DNA from: Pseudomonadota bacterium
GTDB taxonomy: Bacteria; Pseudomonadota; Alphaproteobacteria; Rhizobiales; Beijerinckiaceae
Direction: 5' to 3'
Assembly: GCA_023426505.1 (NCBI GenBank)
Contig: JAFAAP010000244.1
Span: forward strand, 1-13,858
Length of the DNA stretch: 13,858 nt
A program made the translations under genes and the position numbers. Positions 4,706-12,513 of this stretch are shown here, piece by piece (positions within the stretch are counted from its first letter, which is position 1; each line of letters starts with the position of its first letter). The notes below the pieces were generated by a model, which saw only the letters and a list, made by a program, of their open reading frames with translations, ran no database searches and had not been told where the DNA came from.

Positions 4706-5629
4706 ATGAACACCGTCAAGACCGGGATGCTTCTGGCGGCCCTGACGGCCCTTTTCGGCGTGGTCGGCTACATGCTGGGCGGCGCGAACGGCATGCTCAT
4801 CGCCTTAGGAATCGCCGTCGCCACGAACCTCTACGCCTACTGGAACTCCGACCGACTGGCGCTCGCCGCCCATCACGCGGTCGAGGTGGACGAGCGCACG
4901 GCGCCGGACTTGTTTCGCATGGTGCGGGACCTGTCGCAGCGCGCAGGCCTGCCGATGCCGCGGGTCTACCTCATCGACAATCCCCAGCCCAACGCCTTCG
5001 CGACCGGCCGCAACCCGGAGAACGCCGCGGTGGCCGCCACCACGGGCCTGCTGCAGATGCTCTCCTACGACGAGATCGCGGGCGTGATGGCGCACGAGCT
5101 GGCGCACATCAAGAACCGCGACACCCTGATCATGACGGTCAGCGCCACCATCGCGGGCGCCATCGCGACGATCGCCCAGTTCGGCTTCTTCTTCGGCGGG
5201 CGCGGCGACGACCGGCCCAATCCGATCGTGATGCTGGCGACCGCGCTCATCGCGCCGATCGCCGCCATGATCATTCAGATGGCCATCAGCCGCTCGCGGG
5301 AGTATGACGCGGACCGGATGGGCGCCGAGATCTGCGGCCAGCCCATGGCGCTCGCCTCCGCGCTCGCCAAGATCGCGGGCGGTGCCGCCCAGATTCCCAA
5401 CATGGATGCGGAGCGCCACCCGGCGACGGCGCCGCTCTTCATCATCAACCCCCTTTCGGGACACGGCATGGACAACCTCTTCTCGACCCATCCGGCGACG
5501 GAAAACCGGATCGCCGCCCTCCAGGCGCTCGCGCAGCAGATGGGAGCGCCGGTGCGTGGCGGCTTCGCGCCCCGGCCGCCGGCAGGCAGCCCCTGGGGCA
5601 CCGCGCCCCGCCGCGGACCGTGGGGCTGA
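4706..5629 (+). CDS. htpX: Membrane zinc metalloprotease HtpX
   Basis: This encodes a 307-residue M48-family protease of the inner membrane. Two N-terminal helices (about 5-24 and 29-46) are followed by the catalytic cytoplasmic domain. The zinc site HELAH lies at 130-134, and the third ligand Glu199 is in SREYDADR (197-204). Hydrophobic segments at about 143-163 and 173-194 complete the membrane part. The C-terminal tail is rich in Gly, Pro and Arg, as in other alphaproteobacterial HtpX. The enzyme degrades misfolded membrane proteins, working alongside FtsH. ATG 4706 has GAGGTGGAG upstream; the open frame extends further left but those sequences belong to the divergent promoter region. The rsmB-like gene begins 3 bases after the stop, so the two are an operon. 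Confidence 0.96.
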   Translation: MNTVKTGMLLAALTALFGVVGYMLGGANGMLIALGIAVATNLYAYWNSDRLALAAHHAVEVDERTAPDLFRMVRDLSQRAGLPMPRVYLIDNPQPNAFATGRNPENAAVAATTGLLQMLSYDEIAGVMAHELAHIKNRDTLIMTVSATIAGAIATIAQFGFFFGGRGDDRPNPIVMLATALIAPIAAMIIQMAISRSREYDADRMGAEICGQPMALASALAKIAGGAAQIPNMDAERHPATAPLFIINPLSGHGMDNLFSTHPATENRIAALQALAQQMGAPVRGGFAPRPPAGSPWGTAPRRGPWG

Positions 5630-5632
5630 GAC

Positions 5633-6943
5633 GTGGCCGATCATTCCGAAACCTCCGGCCTCGGGCCGCGCCGCCTCGCCTGGACCGCCGTCACGGAGGC
5701 GCTGAAGCGGCGTGTCCCCCTCGACGACATGCTCGACGAGTTCGGCCCCCAGGAGCGCATGTCGGGGCGCGACGAGGCGCTCGCCCGCGCCATCGCCATC
5801 GTGACCATGCGCCGGCTCGGCACCATCGGATGGGCCCTGCGCGAGCGGCTCGACAAGGGCGCGCGCGACGAGCGCCTGCTCAACCTCCTCGCCATCGGGG
5901 CGGCCCAGATCCTCTTCCTCGACGTGCCGGACCATGCGGCGGTCGACACCGCCGTGCAGCTCGCCCAAGAGGACCGGCGTCTGAAGCATGCGGGCGGCCT
6001 CATCAACGCGGTCCTGCGCCGGATCGCCCGCGAACGCGACGCGATCCTGACCGCGGCCGAGCCCTGGCTCGACACGCCGGGCTGGCTGGAGGAGCGCTGG
6101 ATCGCCCAGTACGGCGAGACCCTCGCCACGGAGATCGCCAGGGCGCATCAGGCCCTGCCGTCCGTGGACCTGACCGTGAAGGAGGACGGGTCCGGCTGGG
6201 CCGAGCGTCTCGGGGGCATCCTTCTGCCGACAGGAAGCGTCCGCCTCACCGAGCGCACGGCGATCCGCGAGCTGCCGGGCTATGAGGACGGCGCCTGGTG
6301 GGTGCAGGACGCCGCCGCCGCCCTGCCGGCGCGCCTGCTCGACCCCAAGCCCGGCGAGCGCATCGCGGATCTCTGCGCCGCGCCCGGCGGCAAGACCGCC
6401 CAGATCGCCGCCGCCGGAGCCGAAGTCCTGGCCGTCGACCGCTCGGCCAAGCGCCTCAAGCGGCTGGAGGAGAACCTGGCGCGCCTGAAGCTCCAGGCCG
6501 CCACCCGCGCCGTCGACGCGGAAAAGCTCGACGAGGCGCCCTTCGACGCGATCCTGCTCGATGCGCCCTGCTCGGCCACCGGCACGATCCGCCGCCACCC
6601 GGACGTGGCCTGGACCAAAGGCGAGGAGGACGTGAGGAAACTCGCGGGCCTGCAGACGCGCCTGCTCGACAAGGCCGCAAGCCTGCTCAAGCCCGGCGGG
6701 CGGCTCGTCTACTGCACCTGCTCGCTCGAAGCGGAAGAAGGGGAGCAGCAGGCGGAAGCTTTTCTCGCGCGGCATCCGGACTTCAAGCGAAAGCCGGTCA
6801 GTCCTGAGGAGATCGGCGGCCTCATTGAGTGCCTGACCCCGGAGGGCGACGTGCGCACCCTGCCCTGCCACCTGTCCGTGGCGGGCCACGACCGCAGCGG
6901 CCTCGACGGGTTCTTCATGGCCCGGTTCGTGCGGGATGCGTGA
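5633..6943 (+). CDS. rsmB: RsmB/NOP-family rRNA (cytosine-C5) methyltransferase
   Basis: This encodes a 436-residue protein starting with GTG 5633, three bases after htpX. Residues 10-140 form the NusB-like RNA-binding domain found in RsmB, and the class I SAM domain occupies about 215-436. Motifs seen: LCAAPGGKT (247-255, SAM binding), DAPCSATGTIRRHPD (310-324, with Cys313 of motif IV) and CTCSLEAEE (361-369, with Cys363 as the probable motif VI nucleophile). The two-cysteine mechanism methylates C5 of a cytosine, C967 of 16S rRNA in E. coli RsmB. Length is close to the E. coli enzyme (429). The exact target nucleotide in this organism cannot be proven from sequence. No ribosome binding site of note precedes the GTG, so translation probably relies on coupling to htpX. 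Confidence 0.9.
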   Translation: MADHSETSGLGPRRLAWTAVTEALKRRVPLDDMLDEFGPQERMSGRDEALARAIAIVTMRRLGTIGWALRERLDKGARDERLLNLLAIGAAQILFLDVPDHAAVDTAVQLAQEDRRLKHAGGLINAVLRRIARERDAILTAAEPWLDTPGWLEERWIAQYGETLATEIARAHQALPSVDLTVKEDGSGWAERLGGILLPTGSVRLTERTAIRELPGYEDGAWWVQDAAAALPARLLDPKPGERIADLCAAPGGKTAQIAAAGAEVLAVDRSAKRLKRLEENLARLKLQAATRAVDAEKLDEAPFDAILLDAPCSATGTIRRHPDVAWTKGEEDVRKLAGLQTRLLDKAASLLKPGGRLVYCTCSLEAEEGEQQAEAFLARHPDFKRKPVSPEEIGGLIECLTPEGDVRTLPCHLSVAGHDRSGLDGFFMARFVRDA

Positions 6944-7040
6944 CAACAAAACACTCCGTGCTTACCGGATGTTAACCAAAAAGCTGGAACTCCTCGTTTA
7001 AGCTGCAGTCGAATTCAGCATGAGAAGAGGAGCGCCACGC

Positions 7041-8804
7041 GTGGATTCCGGCCCCGACCGCTGGCGGCTATACGGCCTCGCGCTGCGCGAGGTCGGTCGC
7101 GCCGCGCGCGGCACCCTCGCCGGGAGCGTGACGCTGCTCCGGTTCGGCACCCCCGTGCCGCATCGGCTGCTCTTCGCCCCGCAGGACCTGCGCACGGCCG
7201 ACCCGACCATCGCGACCGACATCTATTCGGGCTTCTTCGCCTTCGCGGGCCGCGCCATCACCACGAGCGGGCGCTCGCCCTTCAGCTTCGTGCCGCCGAG
7301 TCGCGCCTGGGCCGAGGCGCTCTACGGCTTCGGCTGGCTCAGGCACCTGCGGGCCGCCGGCACGGCGCTCGCGCAGGCCAATGCGCGCTCGCTGGTCGAC
7401 GAGTTCGTCACCTCGCGCCTCGGCGACAGGCGGACCGCTACCGAGACCGGGATCCTCGCGCGGCGGCTCATGTCCTTCATCAGCCAGTCGCCGCTGATCC
7501 TGGAAGGCGCGGACCACGCCTTCTACCAGCGCTTCCTGCGTATCCTCGGCCAGTGCGTGAAGGACCTGGAGCGGCGCACCCGCACCGGCGCTCTGCCGTT
7601 CGAGCAGCTCATGGCGGCCATCGCCCTGTGCTATGCGGGCCTGTGCTGCGAAGGACTGGAGCGTACCTTGAAGCGCGCCACGCGCCTCCTCGTGCGCGAG
7701 CTCGACCGGCAGGTCCTGGCCGACGGCGGGCACGCGAGCCGCAACCCGCGCATCGTCGTCGAGCTGCTGTTCGATCTCCTGCCGCTCCGCCAGATGTACG
7801 CGAGCCGCGAGATCGACACGCCCGAATCCCTGCTCCACGCCATCGACCGCATGCTGCCCATGGTGCGCCTGTTCCGGCACGGGGACGGGACGCTGTCCCA
7901 TTTCAACGGCATGGGCGTGACCGCCGCCGACCACTTGGCGACGCTGCTCACCTACGACGACATGCGCAGCCAGCCGATCCACCACGCGCCCCATTCGGGC
8001 TACGAGCGCATGGAGGCGGGCCCCGCCCTGCTGGTGGCCGACGTGGGCAAGCCGCCGCCGCTTCCGCTCTCGTCCGAGGCCGGCGCCGGCTGCCTGTCGT
8101 TCGAGTTCTCCAGCGGCCGCCAGCGCATCGTGGTCAATTGCGGCACGCCGCGCATCGCCACCGAGGCGGTGATCCAGGCCTCGCGCTCGACGGTCGCGCA
8201 TTCCACCGCCTCCATCAACGACCTCTCGTCCTGCCAGATCGTCGCCGTGAAGGGTCATTGGCTCGACCGCAAGGTCGCCGGCTGGGTCATGCGGCGGGTC
8301 GGCCCAGTGGTCATCGGCGGGCCGGAGCGCGTGACGGCGGAGCGCAGCGAACGCGACCACGTGCAGCTCCTCAGCGCCAGCCACGACGGCTACCGCGCCG
8401 GGTTCGGCCTGACCCACGAGCGGCGCTGGCACCTCCATCCCGACGGGGAGGTTCTGGAGGGCGAGGATATGTTCTCGGGCGAGGGCGCGAGCATCCCCGC
8501 CCGCGAGGCCGTCGTGCGGTTCCATCTGGCGCCGGGCATCAAGGCGAGCCGGGCGCAGGGAGGCCGCGTGGTCATGCTGGTCCTGCCCAACCGGGAGGCC
8601 TGGCAGTTCACCGTCAGCCCCGGCGAAGCCTTCGTGGAGGACAGCGCCTTCCTGGCGACGTCCGAGGGCATGCGGCGCACGGAGCAGATCGTGCTCGCCG
8701 TGCGGCCGAGCGAGACACCCTCCGTCCGCTGGCGCTTCCAGCGCCTGGCCCGTACCTTCAGCCCGCAGGAGCCTCAGCCGGAGCACGATCCGGGACTGCT
8801 CTGA
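7041..8804 (+). CDS. Heparinase II/III-like protein, no signal peptide
   Basis: This encodes a 587-residue protein from GTG 7041, chosen because AAGAGGAG lies 8 bases upstream; ATG 7020, seven codons earlier, lacks such a site. The N-terminal half (to about residue 315) looks all-helical, as in the alpha/alpha toroid of polysaccharide lyases, with DGGHASRNPR (228-237) and GDGTLSHFNGMG (281-292). The C-terminal half (about 320-565) matches the beta-sandwich heparinase II/III domain, with AHSTASIND (386-394) and HERRWHLHPDGE (459-470). Lyases of this class cleave uronic acid polysaccharides, but this chromosomal subfamily has no known substrate that I can name. No secretion signal is visible, which is odd for a polysaccharide lyase. 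It follows the rsmB-like gene by about 97 bases and precedes purH, an order I associate with Hyphomicrobiales. Confidence 0.9.
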   Translation: MDSGPDRWRLYGLALREVGRAARGTLAGSVTLLRFGTPVPHRLLFAPQDLRTADPTIATDIYSGFFAFAGRAITTSGRSPFSFVPPSRAWAEALYGFGWLRHLRAAGTALAQANARSLVDEFVTSRLGDRRTATETGILARRLMSFISQSPLILEGADHAFYQRFLRILGQCVKDLERRTRTGALPFEQLMAAIALCYAGLCCEGLERTLKRATRLLVRELDRQVLADGGHASRNPRIVVELLFDLLPLRQMYASREIDTPESLLHAIDRMLPMVRLFRHGDGTLSHFNGMGVTAADHLATLLTYDDMRSQPIHHAPHSGYERMEAGPALLVADVGKPPPLPLSSEAGAGCLSFEFSSGRQRIVVNCGTPRIATEAVIQASRSTVAHSTASINDLSSCQIVAVKGHWLDRKVAGWVMRRVGPVVIGGPERVTAERSERDHVQLLSASHDGYRAGFGLTHERRWHLHPDGEVLEGEDMFSGEGASIPAREAVVRFHLAPGIKASRAQGGRVVMLVLPNREAWQFTVSPGEAFVEDSAFLATSEGMRRTEQIVLAVRPSETPSVRWRFQRLARTFSPQEPQPEHDPGLL

Positions 8805-8830
8805 AATCCGTGCTCTGCCATGAGTTTTGC

Positions 8831-8854
8831 GGCGGTTCCCATCGGGGTTCCGCC
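8831..8854. terminator. Hairpin between the heparinase-like gene and purH
   Basis: GGCGG (8831-8835) pairs with CCGCC (8850-8854), with CCC (8838-8840) able to pair with GGG inside. There is no T tract after it. It may attenuate or end the upstream transcript, or be a leader structure of purH, which starts 45 bases later. Confidence 0.35.
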
Positions 8855-8899
8855 GTGCTATCGCGCGCCCCATATCCTATCCAAATGGAGCGGCCCGCC

Positions 8900-10492
8900 A
8901 TGCCGAGCGACCCGAAGCGCATCACGCGCGCCCTGCTTTCCGTTTCCGACAAGACCGGCCTCGTGGACTTCGCCCGCGCCCTGCACGAGCGCGGCATCGA
9001 GCTGGTCTCCACGGGCGGGACGCACAAGGCGCTCACGGAGGCGGGCCTGCCCGTGAAGGACGTGAGCGACGTCACGGGCTTCCCCGAGATGATGGACGGG
9101 CGCGTGAAAACCCTGCACCCGTCGGTCCACGGCGGCCTCCTGGGCGTCCGGGCGAACCCCGAGCATCAGGCCGCGATGCTCGCCCACGGCATCCAGCCGA
9201 TCGATCTCCTCGTGGTGAACCTCTATCCGTTCGAGGCGACGGTCGCGGCGAACAAGCCCTATGACGACTGCATCGAGAACATCGACATCGGCGGCCCCGC
9301 GATGATCCGCGCGGCCGCTAAGAACCATGGCGACGTGGCCGTGGTGGTGGACGGCGCCGACTACGCCGCGATCCTGTCCGACCTCGACGCCTACGAGGGC
9401 GCCGTGACCCTCACGTTGCGCCGGCGCCTCGCCCAGAAGGCCTATGCGCGCACGGCCGCCTACGACGCGGCGATCTCCAACTGGTTCGCCCGCGAGCTTG
9501 CTGAGGAGACCCCGCCCTTCCGGGCGCTCGGCGGCACCATCGCCGAGGTGCTGCGCTACGGCGAGAACCCGCACCAGGCGGCCGCCTTCTACCGCACGCC
9601 GGAGAACCGCCCCGGCGTCGCCACCGCCCGCCAGGTGCAGGGCAAGCAGCTCTCCTACAACAACATCAACGACACCGACGCGGCCTATGAGGCCGTGGCC
9701 GAGTTCCTGCCCGAACGCTCCGCCGCGGTCGTGATCGTCAAGCACGCCAATCCGTGCGGCGTGGCGGAAGGCGCGAGCCTGCGCGAAGCCTACGAGAAGG
9801 CCCTGCGCTGCGACCCGGTCTCGGCCTTCGGCGGCATCGTCGCCATGAACCGGCCGCTCGACGCGGACGCAGCCCGCGCGATCACGGAGATCTTCACGGA
9901 GGTCATCATCGCGCCGGATGCGAGCGAGGAGGCGATCGCCATCGTGGCCGCGAAGAAGAACCTGCGCCTGCTGCTCGCGGGCGCCCTGCCGGATCCGCGC
10001 CAGGAGGGACTGACCGCCCGCACGGTGGCGGGCGGCTTCCTGGCTCAAGGCCGCGACAACGCGGTGGTCGACGCCATGGACCTGAAGGTGGTGACGAAGC
10101 GCGCCCCGACGGACCGGGAGCTCGAGGACCTGCGCTTCGCGTTCCGGGTCGCCAAGCACGTGAAATCGAACGCGATCGTCTATGCGAGGGACCTCGCCAC
10201 GGTCGGCATCGGGGCCGGCCAGATGAGCCGAGTCGATTCCTCGCGCATCGCCGCCTGGAAGGCCGCCGAGGCCGCGAAGGCCGCGGGCCTGCCCGAAACC
10301 CTCGCCAAGGGCTCGGTGGTGGCCTCCGATGCCTTCTTCCCCTTCGCGGACGGCCTGCTCGCCGCCGCCGAGGCCGGCGCCACGGCGGTGATCCAGCCCG
10401 GCGGCTCCATGCGCGACGAGGAGGTGATCCGCGCCGCCGACGAAGCGGGGCTCGCCATGGTGTTCACCGGCTACCGGCACTTCCGGCACTGA
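8900..10492 (+). CDS. purH: Bifunctional AICAR formyltransferase / IMP cyclohydrolase
   Basis: This encodes a 530-residue protein that carries out the last two steps of purine synthesis, AICAR to FAICAR to IMP, in the cytoplasm. The N-terminal IMP cyclohydrolase (MGS-like) domain shows SDKTG (16-20), STGGT (37-41), DGRVKTLHP (66-74) and NIDIGGPAMIRAAAKN (127-142). The C-terminal transformylase domain begins near residue 205 with RYGENPHQ (219-226). It carries KHANPCG (281-287), whose Lys281 and His282 are the catalytic pair, DPVSAFGG (305-312) and SDAFFPF (476-482). Length is normal. ATG 8900 is preferred, with GGAG 9 bases before it; an in-frame ATG at 8885 has no ribosome binding site. It has no purine genes beside it and ends in a strong hairpin. 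Confidence 0.98.
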   Translation: MPSDPKRITRALLSVSDKTGLVDFARALHERGIELVSTGGTHKALTEAGLPVKDVSDVTGFPEMMDGRVKTLHPSVHGGLLGVRANPEHQAAMLAHGIQPIDLLVVNLYPFEATVAANKPYDDCIENIDIGGPAMIRAAAKNHGDVAVVVDGADYAAILSDLDAYEGAVTLTLRRRLAQKAYARTAAYDAAISNWFARELAEETPPFRALGGTIAEVLRYGENPHQAAAFYRTPENRPGVATARQVQGKQLSYNNINDTDAAYEAVAEFLPERSAAVVIVKHANPCGVAEGASLREAYEKALRCDPVSAFGGIVAMNRPLDADAARAITEIFTEVIIAPDASEEAIAIVAAKKNLRLLLAGALPDPRQEGLTARTVAGGFLAQGRDNAVVDAMDLKVVTKRAPTDRELEDLRFAFRVAKHVKSNAIVYARDLATVGIGAGQMSRVDSSRIAAWKAAEAAKAAGLPETLAKGSVVASDAFFPFADGLLAAAEAGATAVIQPGGSMRDEEVIRAADEAGLAMVFTGYRHFRH

Positions 10493-10507
10493 GGACGGCA
10501 CTCCCCG

Positions 10508-10530
10508 GCCCGCCTCGTCGTGAGGCGGGC
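10508..10530 (+). terminator. Strong hairpin after purH
   Basis: GCCCGCCTC (10508-10516) pairs perfectly with GAGGCGGGC (10522-10530) around a GTCGT loop, 15 bases after the purH stop. No T tract follows, so it is a terminator-like or mRNA 3'-end stabilising structure rather than a textbook intrinsic terminator. Confidence 0.6.
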
Positions 10531-10629
10531 GCTCGCGGGATGAAACCGGGCGGCAGGATCGTATCCACCATGCGGCATGACGAGAGCGAGGGAGCATCTC
10601 TCCTCTCGCCAGACCCGCATCCGCCCTCT

Positions 10630-11391
10630 ATGTCTTCCCCGATGCATGCCCTGATCACCCCCGCCACCCGCCTCTGGCTCCGGCTCCGCCTGAACGAGCT
10701 CGGCCCCCTGCTGACGCTCGCGGCCTTCGGGTTCTTCGCCTGGGCCTTCATGGAGCTGGCCGACACCGTGCGGGAGGGTGAGATCCACGCCCTCGACAGC
10801 CGGCTCCTGCTCGCCCTGCGCGACCCGGCCAATCTGGCTAATCCGATCGGGCCGTCATGGCTGGAAGAGGCGGCGCGCGACATCACAGGCCTCGGCGGCT
10901 ATGCGGTCCTGAGCATCATCACCTGGGGGACCTGGGCCTATCTGATGATCGTCGGCAAGCGCGGGACGGCGCTGCTGGTGCTCGTCGCGGTGATCGGCGG
11001 AACCCTTCTGTCCTCGGGCCTCAAGCTCGGCTTCGAGCGCCCGCGGCCGGACCTCGTGCCCCATGCGACGCGGGTCTACACCGCGAGCTTCCCGAGCGGC
11101 CATGCGATGATGTCCGCCGTGACCTATCTGACGCTCGGAGCCCTGCTGGCCCGGGTCGAGACCCGGAGGCGGGCCCGCGCCTTCATCGTCGGCCTCGCCG
11201 TCGCCATGACCCTGCTGGTCGGCCTGAGCCGCGTCTATCTCGGGGTCCACTGGCCGAGCGATGTGCTCGCCGGATGGTCCGTGGGAGCCGCGTGGGCGTC
11301 CCTGTGCTGGTTCGTGGCCCTGCAGCTCCAGCGGCGCGGACAGGTGGAAAAGCCCGGCGAGAGTTCGTCGCCCGAACCCGAGAGCTCATGA
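10630..11391 (+). CDS. PAP2-family membrane phosphatase
   Basis: This encodes a 253-residue integral membrane protein with about six hydrophobic segments. All three signature motifs of the acid phosphatase PAP2 superfamily are present: KLGFERPRP (Lys132 to Pro140, the KX6RP motif), PSGH (155-158, His158 as acid/base) and SRVYLGVHWPSD (200-211, with His207 the phosphorylated nucleophile and Asp211). Members remove phosphate from lipids such as undecaprenyl pyrophosphate, phosphatidate or phosphatidylglycerophosphate at the outer face of the inner membrane; the substrate here is unresolved. The start is uncertain: ATG 10630 or 10642 gives a normal length but no clear ribosome binding site, while in-frame ATG 10570 (weak AGGAT upstream) and 10540 would add a polar N-terminus. 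The stop overlaps the recX start (ATGA), implying coupled translation. Confidence 0.9.
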   Translation: MSSPMHALITPATRLWLRLRLNELGPLLTLAAFGFFAWAFMELADTVREGEIHALDSRLLLALRDPANLANPIGPSWLEEAARDITGLGGYAVLSIITWGTWAYLMIVGKRGTALLVLVAVIGGTLLSSGLKLGFERPRPDLVPHATRVYTASFPSGHAMMSAVTYLTLGALLARVETRRRARAFIVGLAVAMTLLVGLSRVYLGVHWPSDVLAGWSVGAAWASLCWFVALQLQRRGQVEKPGESSSPEPESS

Positions 11392-11930
11392 CGGACGACG
11401 ACAGGAAACCCGTCCGGAAGATTCCCCGGAAGGTCACGCCGGCCTATCTGCAGCGGGCCGCGATGGCCTATCTCGAACGCTACTCCTCCTCGGCCGAGAA
11501 CCTGCGGCGGGTGCTGCGCCGCAAGGTCGACAAGCGCTGCCGCCTGCGCGGCGAGGACCCGGCGGAGTTCCACGAGGCGATCGACGAGGTGGTGGCGAAG
11601 AGCCTGCGCGCCGGGCTCATCGACGACACGCGCTACGCCCAGGCCCGGGTCGCCACCTTGCGCCGCCGCGGCGGCTCCACTCGCGCCATCCAGGCGAAGC
11701 TCGCGGCCAAGGGCGTCGACCGCTCGACGATCGCGGACGCCCTGGAGGGCGAGGACGGCGACGAGGAGAGCGCCGCCCATGCCTTCGCCCGCCGCCGCAA
11801 GCTCGGTCCCTACCGACCCGGCGAGCGGGCGCCCTACCGGGACAAGGATCTCGCGGCCATGGCCCGCGCAGGCTTCCGTTTCGACGTGGCGCGGGGCGTC
11901 ATCGACGCGGAGCCGGACGAGGACGCCTAA
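11388..11930 (+). CDS. recX: RecX-family regulator of RecA
   Basis: This encodes a 180-residue, strongly basic and helical protein. Repeated three-helix RecX units can be followed: AYLQRAAMAYLERYSSSAENLRR at 19-41 (split here as AYLQRAAMAYL then ERYSSSAENLRR), then LRAGLIDDTRYAQARVATLR (73-92) and RGGSTRAIQAKLAAKGVD (94-111). The family binds RecA filaments and blocks their extension, limiting recombination and the SOS response. The insert between the first and second helices (about 45-62, KVDKRCRLRGEDPAEF) is typical of the alphaproteobacterial form, as is a Pro/Tyr-containing tail in place of a full third repeat. Usually recX lies near recA, but here it follows a PAP2 phosphatase gene with an ATGA overlap. 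Its stop codon overlaps that of the convergent GNAT gene. The start at 11388 is fixed by this coupling. Confidence 0.88.
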   Translation: MTDDDRKPVRKIPRKVTPAYLQRAAMAYLERYSSSAENLRRVLRRKVDKRCRLRGEDPAEFHEAIDEVVAKSLRAGLIDDTRYAQARVATLRRRGGSTRAIQAKLAAKGVDRSTIADALEGEDGDEESAAHAFARRRKLGPYRPGERAPYRDKDLAAMARAGFRFDVARGVIDAEPDEDA

Positions 11931-12475
11931 ACACCCTCGCGGACGAACATGATCGTCGGCTTGTCCTTGTAGGTGGTGCGGCAGAGCTCCCCGTAGCCGC
12001 ATTTCTCCGCCACGCGGATCGACGGCCCGTTCTCCGGTGCGATGATGCAGGCCGTGCGTCCATGACCGAAATGCGCATCGCCCCACGCGACGGCGGCCCG
12101 CGCGGCCTCCGTCGCATAGCCCTTGCCGTGCCCCTGGGGGGCGATCACCCAGCCGATCTCCGGAATGCCGTCGAGCGAGGGCTCGATCTCGCGCTTGAAA
12201 TCCGCGAACCCGACCTCGCCCATGAAGCGGCCCGTTTCCTTCTCGGCGATGGCCCAGTAGCCGAAGCCCATCAGGGCCCAATGGCCGACATAGCGCACCA
12301 GCCGCGACCAGACCTCCTCCCGCGTCGACGGCTTTCCGCCGATGAAGCGGGTCACCTCGGGGTCGGTCCAGAGCGCCAGGCTGCCTTCGAAATCTGAGAC
12401 CTCGTGCCCGCGCAGGAGCAGGCGTTCGGTTTCGATGACCGGAGCGGCTCCGGACTTGGGTCGCATTCTCGTCAT
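11927..12475 (-). CDS. GNAT family N-acetyltransferase (RimJ/RimL-like)
   Basis: This encodes a 182-residue protein of the Acetyltransf_3 type. It opens with the familiar ETERLLLRGHEVSDFEGSLA segment (15-34). The acetyl-CoA binding motif A is at 111-123, with QGHGKG (114-119) fitting the Q/RxxGxG/A pyrophosphate-binding signature. ENGPSIRVAEKCGY (148-161) is the usual late helix in which N, S and the aromatic end contact the cofactor. Relatives acetylate protein N-termini, antibiotics or small amines; the substrate is unknown. The start is uncertain: ATG 12475 is used, while ATG 12496 would add 7 residues, and neither has a clear ribosome binding site. It follows the DUF1345 gene by 38 bases and may be cotranscribed. 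It converges on recX with overlapping stop codons. Confidence 0.9.
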   Translation of the reverse strand: MTRMRPKSGAAPVIETERLLLRGHEVSDFEGSLALWTDPEVTRFIGGKPSTREEVWSRLVRYVGHWALMGFGYWAIAEKETGRFMGEVGFADFKREIEPSLDGIPEIGWVIAPQGHGKGYATEAARAAVAWGDAHFGHGRTACIIAPENGPSIRVAEKCGYGELCRTTYKDKPTIMFVREGV

Positions 12476-12513
12476 GGCGTGTCGGTCTTTTTTCATGCGG
12501 TGGTTCGGCAGAT

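Noticed and set aside
4805..6949. 714-residue open frame on the minus strand antisense to htpX and the rsmB-like gene
   Set aside because: It mirrors two well-supported genes; its composition (Arg, Gly, Ala, Val, His rich, no motifs) is what GC-rich antisense frames produce.
6972..6980. TTAACCAAA as a CtrA site before the heparinase-like gene
   Set aside because: Only one half-site is present; no second TTAA at the 7-base spacing was found.
7068..8873. 601-residue minus-strand frame antisense to the heparinase-like gene
   Set aside because: No recognisable domain and low-complexity Arg/Ala/Gly/His content; explained by third-position GC bias of the sense gene.
7553..8899. Long in-frame extension of purH upstream through the heparinase-like gene
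   Set aside because: PurH homology begins at MPSDPKRITRALLSVSDKTG and a ribosome binding site precedes ATG 8900; the upstream part is out of frame with a real gene and Arg/Pro rich.
8858..10597. 579-residue minus-strand frame antisense to purH
   Set aside because: Shadow of purH, which has all expected motifs; no ribosome binding site or family match.
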